Shown here piece by piece: positions 18,073 to 30,200 of a stretch of 64,000 bases of DNA (position 1 is the stretch's first letter; every line of letters begins with the position of its first letter). Source of the DNA: Heloderma charlesbogerti (lineage: Eukaryota > Chordata > Lepidosauria > Squamata > Helodermatidae); assembly GCA_026122225.1 (NCBI GenBank), contig JANEZZ010001909.1, forward strand, positions 682,001 through 746,000. Direction: 5' to 3'. The notes under the pieces are model-generated. The model did not search any database. It worked only from the letters and a program-made list of their open reading frames with translations, and was not told the origin of the DNA. Made by a program: the position numbers and the translations under genes.

Positions 18073-18499
18073 CATAAACCTTCTTGCTCTCCCATCTGGT
18101 CAGACTGTTATTTCAAGATGTCAACAGTGGGGATAAGAAAAGCCCCACATTAATCTAGGACTCTGTCCCTTGTTTTTGACTCCTTTCAGCCTCAGATTCA
18201 TACACGGCAGAATCATTCCTGGTGCAGCTCTGTTTCATTTCTGAACATTAACACAGACTTCAGGTGGTTCCTGTCGCAAGATATGGGTTGGCTTGCCAGA
18301 GTTCTTAATTTTTTTAAAATTGAGTTGCTTGCAAGCACAGAAAAGATGCCACCCTGGTGCTTTGCCAGAGCAACAGACTCCTGAAAAACCCTCCATCTGC
18401 AAATATCTTTGTACTGAGGACTTCACGCCTCCATCTATTTTGCTCTTAATATTTCTTCGGAAACAATGAGCGGGAAGCCGCCTCATTTAAAACTGCTTG

Positions 18500-19799
18500 T
18501 TTATTATTATTTTTTCCTAACCTCATTCTTAACATTTATATTTGTGGGGAGATAAAAAGAAAATGCAGGTTCACAGTTTCAGGGAGCAGGATGAATTGAA
18601 AACGACAACAAAACATTGGAAACGGATGCTTCACGCTATCAGCTTTTAAGTATATGGGGCCATAGCATCCCCTCCCTTGAAATGCAGTGGGAGCACTGGA
18701 AAGTTCCAGAAAGACGTTGAGATGTTCCCTGAGGGAACCTGTGAGGGGGACCCAAGGGGGAAAAAAAATCAAAGGGGCTGCCCCTGCTCAGGGTTAGCTC
18801 TTACGTTACCCTCATTTTGGAAGAGGGAGATATAATATAACACGAAGAAATCTTTACAGATGTCAGTCGCAAGGCACAGGGTGGGAAGCCAAAGTAGGCA
18901 GGCGTCAACCACCTGATCCAATTCCAAACCAAAATATGCAGGCCCTCAATGTTGCCATTGGGCCTACACAATTTGGAGCCCACTAAGCCAGGGATGGTGA
19001 AGAATGTGAGGCTGTCTAGCCCAACAATGTCTGGACAGGCACAGGTTCCCCATCCTGGGCTAAGGCAAAAGCAGCTCACCACGTTAGCCATGGACTCAAG
19101 AGGCTGAAAAACCCTCTTGGTTTAGTTGCTTGCACCTGTCAAACCAAACCAAAACACGAAACCGGGAAAGGGGTGTGTGTGTGATTAGCCGGAGGTTCGG
19201 TGGGCTGTGTTGCACTTGTTGAATCAAAATAAAAGAAAAATGGGGTAGGCCTGCATGTTTTTTCCACCACGCCAAAATATCGTAGTTAATAACAATAATG
19301 AAAGAAGAGACCTTAAACAGAAAAAAGGGATGCAGCAGTCTCTCTGCCCCTCACACCCATGATGCTGCAAGACCACGGGAGCAACATCGGATCGAGGGCG
19401 AGAAGCGGTTGTCACAGAGCCCCCCTTCAACGCCCACCAACTCTTAATAAAATCGCCACCTGGGCGAAGTGCCAGAGTTCAACTGCACACTTTGGTTCTC
19501 GCGAAGGCCGGTGGATATTCCAAAGCTTCAGAATTCAGATTTGAAGATGTGCTTGGTCCCCACAAAAGGAAGTGGAAATATAGATTTGGTGTGTGTATCT
19601 GGGGGGTGGGGGTACTGAACAAACTCTGGAAGAAGCCCATGTTGTCCAGAAAGAGAGAAAGAAAACTCTTCCCAGGAGGGTCACGCAGGAAACCTGCAAC
19701 AGGGTGAGCAGCTACTCCATCCGGCGCCCCTATCCCCCAACGGATCTTCCTGCCTGTTTCTGGCAGTGCTGAAGGAAGGAAGGACTGGGGTCGCAGGTG
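18500..19799 (-). other. Probable 3' UTR of the DACT-like gene, with candidate poly(A) signal
   Basis: The minus strand downstream of the stop at 19800 reaches an AATAAA (plus-strand TTTATT at 18500-18505) after 1.3 kb. The stretch carries little recognisable transposon sequence, which fits a UTR. The end point is inferred. Confidence 0.4.
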
Positions 19800-21265
19800 T
19801 CACTTGGCAGTTCTGGAACCCCTGATGGAGCGTGACACCATCTTCTTGAGCTCCTTGAAGGAGCGGCTGCGCCGGAGCTTGAAGCTACGAACTGGCAGGT
19901 CGGCAGAGTCCAAGGTGGCCGAGGCATGAGGCCACTTGTCCCCGAGCTGGTGGAGGATCCAGTCCCCGTTCAGGCTGATGGCGCTGGTGGCTTCCACCCT
20001 GCCGAGGCCAGAGGTGCTGCTGGTCAGCCCGGCCCGCTGCCGGGGGGGCAGGTCGAGGTGGCTGCCCCCGAGGAAGCAAAAGGACGCTGGAGAGTCGGAG
20101 GAGAAGGCGAGGTGGCGGTTAAGCACGTGGGGTGGGTGGTGGAAGGTGGCGGCTTTCAGCCGATGCCGCCCGGGAGCCTTGCTAGAGATCTCCAGAACCG
20201 AGGCCCATTTGGGCTTGACAGCTTTGCCTCGGGTGGCCTGGGGCTCGCCGTGGCACACCAGCCCCGCTGCCATGTGGACGTTGATTTCCGAGCTGGCCCG
20301 GGCCCTGCTCCCCACCCGGGCAAATGGCCTACGCCGAAGGCTCAGCCTGCGCAGCAGCTCTCGGGGGCTCAGCCAGCTCCTCTCAGATGCCTTCTCTGGC
20401 CTCTCAGCCGTCCTCACCAACTCCCGGGAAGCGTGTTTGCCTTTGTACAGCTTGTCGAAGTCTCCCCCGGCAGCCTGGGGCAACGAGGCCTCCTTTGCGG
20501 AGGGGCTCTCGACCTGGACAAGGTGCCTCCGGGTCCCATCAGCCCAGCTCAGAGCTCCTCTCTCCGATCTGCCACATGGCTTATTTGGGTAGGGGCTGAC
20601 TGAAGGGTCCTGGTATGGTGGGAGGGGATCCGGAAAGGACAGCACCGATGGCTCGCTAACCTTGGTGAGGTTGGTGGAGCTGGACTGGATGGAACTGATC
20701 TCCAGAAACTGGGCGATATCCCCTGGGCCGTCCAAGACCCGAGAATCCCGCGTCCCCTCGGAGCCCTCCGGGGACCGCAAGTGGGAGCAAGTGGAGATGC
20801 GTCGTCGGATCTTCCACCCGGGTGCCGGGGCAAGGAATTGGCTGGCGCCCAGCACCGAGCTGCAGACGGACGACATCGAGAGGCTCTTCTGGTTTCCCAC
20901 TAGGTATCCGGCCTCTGTCCTGCCGGCCACTGGTCGGCACTTGTACCGTAGTACCAACTTAGCAACGTACTGGTCTAACCGGACCCTCTGCTGCTCCTTG
21001 GAGCCCATGGCTGCCCTCTTTGGGGAGCTGGGCCTGGCATGCTCCAGAGGCCCCTCGTCAAGATCCTCCTGGGATGAACTGCGGGAGAGGCTGCTGGTGA
21101 AGAGGGGGCTTTGCAGAGCCACGGCGTGCAAGGGGCTTGGGTAGTGGTAGACTTCGTTGGTGTTCCGGGAGACAAGATCCGACCTGTACTGGAGCAGCTG
21201 AAGGCTCGGGTTCTTTGGAAGCGGGAGGGACAAGTCTCCGAGGCCCACAAGGAACTCCAGGTCAC
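19800..21265 (-). CDS. DACT-like exon 4 (terminal, largest)
   Basis: Acceptor TTTGCTGCAG just above 21265. The exon encodes GDLEFLVGLGDLSLPLPKNP, the YPSPLHAVALQSPLF block, a basic Ser-rich middle, KWASVLEIS and a basic tail SFKLRRSRSFKELKKMVSRS. The stop TGA is at 19802-19800. The long open minus-strand frame and conserved blocks show it is coding; plus-strand ORFs across 19926-21144 are antisense shadows. Confidence 0.93.
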
Positions 21266-24200
21266 CTGCAGCAAAGGAAGACATTGAAAAGGAGCTTACG
21301 AGTACAAGAACCAGCAGCTGGAGGCAGGACGTGAGGTAATTCAAAGGCCGAAATCAGAACGTCACTGAATAGACAAGAGCCCTGCTTCAGCGGTCTCGAA
21401 CCTCTTTCAGCCCAAGAGACGAATTCCACTTTGGAGGCGCTCCCGGGGGCCGCATGCCAGTGGTGAGTGTGGCTGGGGCAAAAAGGCCAGCGCACTGTAG
21501 CTTAAAGCTCCTACTGACAGGAATGAAGTCACAGTAGAGGTGTTTCAACCATTTAGAATGGGGAGGGGGGAAACGTGGAAAACCTGGGAAACCATTAAAA
21601 GATGGGGGGCAGGAAGGGGGTGTGGCCATCTGGGGAATCCCAGAGAGCCAGGTTGGGCTGTGTTTGGGCTGGAGGTTCAACCCCCCTGCCTTCTTGGGGT
21701 GTTCCTCATCACGTGATCAAAAACATGCAAGGGGAGAGAGCAGACCACGCTTGCTGACCCTGAACCCACTACTGCATTCCTGTCGCTGGCCTAGTCACCC
21801 TCCATGCATTGGACAGCCAAGGACTGCAGAAGGGCGGCTGCTATACAATCGTGCGCAGAACCAACACGAGTAAAGCAGCTGCCGCTTTGGAGATGTGTAA
21901 CTCTCCAGATGTTGCTAGGCTGCAACCCCCATCATCCCTGACTATGCCGGTGAGGGCTGATGGGAGCTGCAATCCAACGACATCTGGAGGACCACGGATT
22001 GCACCCCCTGGCCTATATACACTTCCAAGCATGTCTCTGCAGCCATGAGGGCTAGAAACTTCCTCTCGTTTCAGGCTGAGAATTGATTCTCAGAAAGTTG
22101 CATTTGGCACTCAGTGTTTTGCTTCCCCCAGTGCTCCCAAGGAACTGTCTTTGCTCCGGTTTGAAGGGAGGTCTGTAATCCTGCTCGTTCTACCATTTGA
22201 CTCCTCTTGGCCAGAGCAGAGACTCGGGCACGCTGAGGATCTGCAAAGCCCAGGTCACCGTTCACGCCAAGCACGGCCTCACCTGTTGATACAGGCCTCC
22301 TGCTGTCAGCGCCAGGAGCGTTGGCCAAGGCAAGACGCTGTAGCCGGAGGTCCAGGAGGCGGACGGCGGCCTCGTCGGTCGAGTGCGGGCGGGCCAAGCA
22401 GCTCTCCCGCAGGCCTGGCAGCTGAGAGAGGGAGCCGACGCTGCAGCGTGATCCCCCGGGCCCATCACTGTGCACGGAGGCGCAGGAGTCAGATAAGGAG
22501 CCCACCTCACTGGTCTCATAGAAGCCTGAAAGGTGGAGAGAGCCAGGATGACGGATGCAAGCTTAGGTGGGTTTTGTAAAGAAAAGGGCTGGAGGCATAT
22601 TCGGGGAGGAGTGGTCTAGCAACAGCTATTAACCATGATAGCTAAATAGAACCCCCATGGGTAGGGGCAGTCTACCCCTGAATGTTAGAGACAAACAACT
22701 GGGGGGTATTGTCTAACTCCTTGCTTGTCATAACAAAGATAATAATCTATTATAAAAAGGGATGTTTGTCTGTCCATCCATCAGCACCATAGCACAAAGA
22801 CCGTGAAACGTGGACACCTGAAACTTGGCATGCATGCTAAGGAGACCTTTGCGACATACGCCTTCGGGTTATTTTGTTTTTAAACCCCATTAATTTAAAT
22901 TAATTTAAATGTATCCCTGTGGCTGAAGCCTGCAACAACATCTTCAGTCATTAGGGGAAGACTTAACCAGCACATAGCTTTGCAAGCGATGCCATTTGAA
23001 GGCAGGGGAGATTAGTAGGCTGAGGGACAGAGCTATAGGCCTGCCCCCTACCCCCTGCTGTGTGGGAGCCCCCCCCTCAGGGGGCTATAGGGGTACACCA
23101 TGGCTGGGGCTGTGCCTAGGGCTTCAATCAGACTGGGGGGCACGGTGACCCCTGTCCGCACGACAAAATAAGCCACAGTGGCTTATTTAATTGCGCATGG
23201 AACGCACTGCAATTTAAAGACGCTGTCGTGGCTTATTTAAGGTCACTGGGGGTCCATTTCCCCCTCCAACAAGCCATGCTGCCCAGGTTCAGATGGCAAG
23301 CTGAGCCTGGGTGGTGGTTGTGGAAATCGTGCCTGGATTTAAATAAGCCATGGTGGCTTATTTTGATCATGAGAGACAGCCCGCTGTCCCCAACTCTGAC
23401 AGTTGCGTACGTCTGCTTGAAGGCTTTGTTATATCAAAGTAAGGGCTATTTCCACCAGTGCGAAGCCAGGCCCCGTCGCTCGGGATCATAACAGTAATAC
23501 ACCAGAGGTAGCAGCATGGAGATTAGGAAGTCCTCCGTCGGAATCTCATCCACAGTCATGACCTCTCACCAGGTGGTCTAATGCGGCCACCTCTCTCTGA
23601 GTCCCGCCCCTGCCAAAATCTGCAACGAGACTGACCTACATTTGCAGGGTGACGTTGAAGGAAGCACAGCCTGAGAATGAAATATTTGGAAGTGCCATAT
23701 AAGGGCAAAGTAGCGTCATTTTTTAAATTCAAAAGATTCCCCTTCCCTTTGCCACATCCAACCACCTGTGGCAGGAATTTGAAGGAAATGTAAAGCAAAC
23801 ATATCCAGCCGGGTCTTGAGCAGGCATACCGTTTATGAACCCTGTATGGTTTATTAACCAAACTGGTGCTTCCTCATGCATTGAACTGAAAGTTTATTTA
23901 TAGGCTTATTATAGCATTTGCATTGTCTAGATCGTTTCCCATACCGTTGGCTTGTCTTTTGAAATTGCTGCCTTTGTTTTTCGCTGATCGTGTTAGCTGC
24001 TCTGGGCTTCCTTTTCGAAGGAAAAGCAGGGTACAAATAAAACTGAACGATTTAAAACCAGGGTACAACCGTTTGGGCCCTGAGAGCCACATTGGGCAGC
24101 ACCAGGGGGCTGCGTGCACACACAGATGCACACGCGCACACACACACACGCACACACACACAAGCCTAGGGACTCCCTTAGAGCTAGCAAGGAATCCCTT

Positions 24201-27200
24201 GGCTATCTCCAATTTCTCCTAAACACTTTTTGTACCCCTGATTTAAATAAAACAATCAATTATGATAAATTCCTCACACAAACGAAGAAGAGATCCAGAA
24301 CACACCCAAAGGAAGAGTTCCAGAGGCTTGCAATCGGAGCTCAACATCCACTCCCAGCTTCCGGCTGGGGCAGGATTCAGAATGAAACAGACCCTTGCAT
24401 GGCTGGATTTATCCCAAACCTGGACAAACCTGAGCTGGGCCTAGAGTCAGCCTCCAGTATCTCCTGGGTGTCTCCTCCACTGACCCCGGCTTTCTTGTGG
24501 GAGAGGAGCTGCTCGCCTACCATCCGCAGCCCAAGGCATCCTTTGTCCAACCCGTCTCCTACGTGAGCCCGCAGCACCCCGGGCTCTGCCTCAATGTTCT
24601 CCGATGAGCTGTAGGAGGCGCGAGGCTCTTTGGGGGTCCCCAGCAAGTCCTCAGATTTGCTCCGGTCGAGTTTGGTGGTGGGGGCAGCGGGCAACCGGTT
24701 CCCGCCCAGGCTGCTCAAGTCCTCCTCCTGTTTCGCAGGAAAGACAAACAAATTTGGCATGACATGGTACAGCAAGGAAAGGCTGGCAGAAGCCAGCTGG
24801 ATGCTCTCCGCGAAAACTGCAGGCAAGGCGCGAAGGAAACAGCCCTCCCATCATCTGTCCCTAGTATTTTGTAATTGGAGACAGACTAATTCCTAAGACT
24901 TGCTACAACTAACAAGCTGGAAAAGAAAGCTTGGCGGTGGTGAACCAGGAGTAGAAAAGGACTTGTGAGCTTGCTTCTGGTACTCAGCCTGTGCTCAGAG
25001 TCACCACATTCCTTAATCATTTGTGTGTGTCTGCCTGCCACAGCCATTGTTTTGTACCTGGTTGCAGTGGGGGGTGGACAGCGGACAAAAAGCAACAACC
25101 AAAGTAGATCCTGAAAGCCTGAAGTCTGCTGCCCTCCCATTAATCTGGCTGCAATTTAGGAAAAGAATTTGTAATCAAGAGATAACAAAGGGAGTCCCCT
25201 GTGCTCCATTGGGAGGGCGAATGGCTTGTAGGGGAAATCCCCTCCTTATCTCTGATTATGGTTCATAGACAACAAGGGGAATTCCTCACCCTACCTCCTT
25301 CCCAAAGCCCCCCCCCCTGTAGCCTCCATTCCAGGAGGCAGAGCCTGAGGAGGGCTGGACAGGCAACACCCGCAAGCTGGATTAAGCCCCTGGGCTGGAT
25401 GTTGCCCTCTCATGGTCTACAGTGACTGGCAGCAGCTCTCCAGGGCTTAGAACATAAGACGAGCCCTGCTGGATCAGACCAAGGGTCCATCTAGTCCAGC
25501 ATTCTGTTCACACAGTGGCCAAGCAGCTGCCCCTGGGAAACCCACAAGCAGGACACGAGGGGAACAGCACCTTCCCGCCCATGTTCCCCAGCAACTAGTG
25601 TACATAGGCAGACTGCCTCCGATACTGGAGGTAGCGTGTAGCCGTCAGGACTAGTAGCCAATGATTGCCTTCTCCTCCAGGAATATATCCAATCCCCTTT
25701 TAAAGCTATCTAAATTGGTGGCCATCACTACATCTTGTGGAAGTGAATTCCACAGTTTCACTCTGTGGTGTGTGAAGAAGTCCTGCCTTTTTTCTGTCCT
25801 GAATCTCCCACTGATCAGTTTCACAGGGTGGCCCCATTTAGGTTCTAGTATTATGAGAGAGAGAGAGAGAGAGAGAGAGAAGCATCCCCGTATCCACATT
25901 CTCCACACCAGGCATAGTTTTGTAGACCTCGAGCATGTCTCTCCTTACCTCTTTTCTAAGTTCAGCCATCCTAAATGTTGAAACTTTTCCTCCTAGGGGA
26001 GTTGCTCCAGACCCTTGATCATTTTAATTGCCCTTTTCTGCACTTTTTCCAATATCCTTTTTGAGTTGCGGTGACCAGAACTGTACACAGTATTTCAAGT
26101 GTGGTTGCGCCATAGATTTCGATAAGGGCAGTATGATCTTGACATTTGTATTTTTGATTCCTTTCCTAATTATGCCCAACATGGAATTTGCTTTTTTCTC
26201 AGCAGCCGCACACTGGTTTCAAATGGGGACGGGGTGTGTGTTTCCCAGTCTTATCTGGAGATCCCAGGGATTGATTCTGGGACCTCCTGCATGCAAAGCA
26301 TTCGACCTACCAGGAGTAAGCAACCAGGTGTTTTGGACTACAACATCCATAATCCCTGAACTTTAGATGGGCTGATGGGAGTTGCAGTCCAAAACACCAG
26401 AGGTTGCCAGTTTGCCCACCTTTGCTGCATACTGGTAGCCAACTCCTGCTTCATGTGTCGATCCTTGTGTAGCCAAAACAGCACCACCCATGCAGAGAAT
26501 AGAGCTACAATCAAGGCTTGGGTGGGTGCGGTGGCAGAAAAATAGTCCCCCCCCCAAAAAGCACCACCCTAAGGGGAGGGAACCCCCCCCAAAATAGCCT
26601 GAGGACATGAGTGTGTTGGGGGTGGGGATAGGGAACTCGGGAGTGGGGGAATGGAATGGAATACCATGGGAGAGAGCATGGCTGGCACCCTGAACAGGAG
26701 CATCGCGCCCTACAACATCTTTCATTACAGGACCCACTCTGCCAATGTACTCTTGTGCCCAGACAAACCAAGGGAGCCTTAAGCTTGGGAGATGTTGTGA
26801 GCCAAGACTCCAAAATCCAAGGCATTAGCAGTTGCAGAGCGTCACAGGGAGCAAACATGTGAAAGCTTATCTCTACACACAGCCCGGCCTTTCAGACTGC
26901 ACCTGGACCGGGCTTGCAAGATTTATTGATCTCCGTGAAGAGTTGAAGGGTGATTGTTGCAACATGCCTATGAAGTTTTCCCCTTCCCCTTCCCTGACCA
27001 GTTAAGACAGCTGCTGCATGCGAGGAAAAGCACGGGGTGGGGGTGGGGGTGGGGGTGGGGGTAGAGAAAGCCCCCTTTGCTGAGCCAGCAGGAATGAAAC
27101 ATAAACCCCGGGGGCCCCTCCTCTCCCTGCGCTGCTCTTTCTTCTCCTAAGCCACACAGCTGTTGCCTTTGTCTGAGGGCCTCCTGGTTACCCATTCAAA

Positions 27201-30200
27201 CGCAGAGCAAGCCCGCCCGGCAGACGCCTGTGCCATGTGGCCGGCACATGGCGTGGATGGGTATACAGAGGGCAAACACCCATTTGTCCAGCCTGGCTCA
27301 CCCCCCTCCCACCACAGCACACCCTGAGTTTGTATTTCCAATATTTTTGTTTTGGGGGCTGACGGTTCATCAGTGGAATTCATCGCTGTCCTGAGTCCTT
27401 CGTCCCAGCAGAGCTAGGCGAGTTGCTCAGAAATCTCCCAGTGGAGGGCAAACAGCGCGTGGAAAATCAAAACTTGGACAAAACAGCTTTAAAAGAAAAA
27501 CATATTCCAAAATCCACACGAGTGTAATACCTTTATTAGGACAACCAAAAGATCCCATAAAAGATCTCAAAAGCTTGCACAATTTTTGCAATCTTTGGGT
27601 TGACCTAATAAAGATGTTATGCAAATATGGATTTTGCCATTTTTCTTACGGTCAACATAGCTACCTTCATGGGGGAGGGTTGGGGTAACTCAAAGAGAAA
27701 AGGATGTTTTGCTGATGATCTGGCAGCACCAAAAAAGGCTCAGAGATCCAGCTGCTCATAAAGCCCATTGTTCTCTGAAGGACAGAAATTTACAAAACCA
27801 CAATATTCTCATCATCAATACCAACACCAAGGATAAGGTATTATCCTTAGCACACCATGTTAAAAAAAAAAGAACCTGTTTGGACCAGACCAAATGTCCT
27901 TTTAGTCCAGGGTTTGGGAACCTCTTTTGGGTTCCCCAAATGGCCACATTTTTCCCCAGGCCCCAACGCCTTTCACCAGACCTCCAGTTGTTTGCTGGTT
28001 TCCCTGCTTTTGTACAGCTTCCCCACAGCCACCTGATTCTAAAAGGCTGAAATGCCTCTCCTAAGGCAATAGGCAATAAAGTTTTAAGCTAAAAAATGCT
28101 GGTATTTTGGGTGCTTTGGCTCCACCCCTTTTCCTTTGGCACCGCCCACCACTTATACGTGGCCTCTAAGAGCGTCTCCAAAATGGAATTTGGCCCTCAG
28201 GTTGAAAGAGGTTTGACACCCTTATTTCTAGACTATTATCCTGAGGTTTCCACGAAGTCTACAAGCGCCCCTTTTGTCTGTCCCTGTCGTATGGTAATCA
28301 CAGATATACTACTCTAGAATACAGAGGTTCCAGTCCTTGCTGGCTAGTAAACAATGACAGACATCGCCCTGTTCCTGTTTTTAAAAGCCAGCTGCCATCA
28401 TCACTACCACAACCACATCTTGCCACAATACATTGCATAAATCAATGCCACGCTTTATGAACAAAAACACTTCCCTGTGAACTTGCAAAAGTCAAGCAAT
28501 TTTAGCACATGACTTCATGGGCAAATTGTCTTACGCCAACCTTTATAAAAAAAATATGTATCTTTGTTTGCCTTTAGGAGGACTTTGTGAACTGGAGATA
28601 AGGAGAACCAATGCTGAGGAACGCCGGCTCACACCCAAATGTCTCGGATTTCAATGCACAGCCCCAGGACTGATTTCCAGTGCTGTGGTTTGGGCCAAAA
28701 GTGCTGTGCTGTCAAGCATGTGCAGGGTGCTTTTTCCTCAACCAGCCTTGGGCAGCAAAACCTAGCATCTTAAGAACATAGGAAGCGGTTTACGTTGAAT
28801 TAAACCGTCAGCCCATCTTAGCTCAGGGCTGTCGACACACACTGACCAGCATTGCCTCTCCAGGGTTTCAGACAGAACTCTTTCCCCAAATGCTCCATTC
28901 TATTCCCCCTCTCATTTTCCATCCCCCCTGCCACCGCCACCCTGCCTAACAATTCTCTAGCTCAGCCCACATTGGACCATTTTGGTTTAGTTCTTTGCCT
29001 GCTTAGTTCCCTGCCCTCCCCATTTTTTTTTGTAATTCTGCAAACTTTGGGGCTCCTCACCACCACAGTACACCAATACCTCCCTCTCATTTCTCGGTGG
29101 CCCCATTTTGGCTGCAATCTTGTCGGCACTCACTGCCTGAGTTTGCCATTAAGGGGATGAGGCTCTTGCACCTTTAAGAGTTCTGCAGGAGAGAGAATTT
29201 CAACAGGTGTAGTTTGTCATGTGACTATTAAACTTGCAGAAGCCCCAACCTTTTTTTGCATCTGGCCACCCCAGGGAACGAGGACGCTTGCAGCCAGGTC
29301 AGATCCATATGTCTATCCGGGAGCAAGGGCGCACAGGATGGCAGCTTTTGATCAAACAGGAGGGCTCCCCTGGGCTCTCTCTCCAGAACCAGTCCATCCA
29401 TATCTGCACTTGCTCTGGGTGAAGTCTGAAGTCCTGTCAGCTTCAATGGACTTACTCCTCTGCAGGAGGCAAAAGCAGGGAGGGCACTTTACCAGGGACA
29501 GGAGCTGGAAAGGAAGGATTGTTCCAGGTAAAATAGGTTCAGGTCACACCCACCCACAGTTCAGCCAACCTGCCCATGTCCTGGCCCGAGAGAAAGTGGC
29601 ACCCCTTTGACGGCACAAAGGACCCATTCACCCACCCTGCTCTTTTCCAACCCTGACTGGCTAGGGGCCATGTCCTCTCCCCCCACATCCACCCCTGTTA
29701 AAGGCCCCCCTCAACTCCAAGTTGCCCACAGGACCTACAAAAGCTAGAGCAGCCTCTCCCCCAGTGTATTTATGTGGCCACAGAACTGCCACCCTTCCAC
29801 ACCCGTCAGGAAGATAAAGCTGTTTGTCCACGATTAGATCCATGGGCGCGCATGCTAGCCTCTCCCCTCCTTGGGTGGAGTGCCGTGCTGCAGCTGCCAT
29901 CCATCCACTTGTCCAGGAGGATCACGCTCCCATTTAAAAAAAGAAAGAAGCACGCTGTTTATCAGAAGGGAGAGTGCCCCATGCATGGGAGGCGGAGTGG
30001 AGGAGGGAGATGGGGAGAAAGACGAGGGCTTACTGACCTTCCAAAAAGAGAAGGAGAAGAAAGACCACCATTTTAAGGCTACCAAGGGTTTTCACAAAGC
30101 TATTTTCTATATATGGGAGTAGATATTGGTGTGGAAGGACTGTTTGCTCAGTAGAGTTTCAATACTCAAAATAAATTCCCCAAGTTCAGGATTCTAAGGG

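Larger units (their letters stand above)
12111..18490. other. Intergenic spacer between TTC9C and the DACT-like gene (tail to tail)
   Basis: No supported gene. It holds palindromic MITEs near 12341-12440, 12800-12920, 13780-13905, 16425-16540 and 17522-17650, CORE-SINE fragments (14460-14590, 15925-16105), and CAGGGGTG-type elements (14715-14800, 17735-18072). Remaining sequence is unremarkable to my reading. Confidence 0.7.
22526..24429 (-). other. DACT-like intron 2
   Basis: Contains an unclassified repeat-like stretch (22740-22930, with a CTGTCCATCCATC-type start), short palindromes around AATAAGCCACAGTGGCTTATT (23160-23370) and a CA microsatellite (24117-24163). No exon is seen. Confidence 0.8.

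Noticed and set aside
19926..21144. Plus-strand open frames of 160-225 codons
   Set aside because: Shadows of DACT-like exon 4, whose minus frame has conserved motifs.
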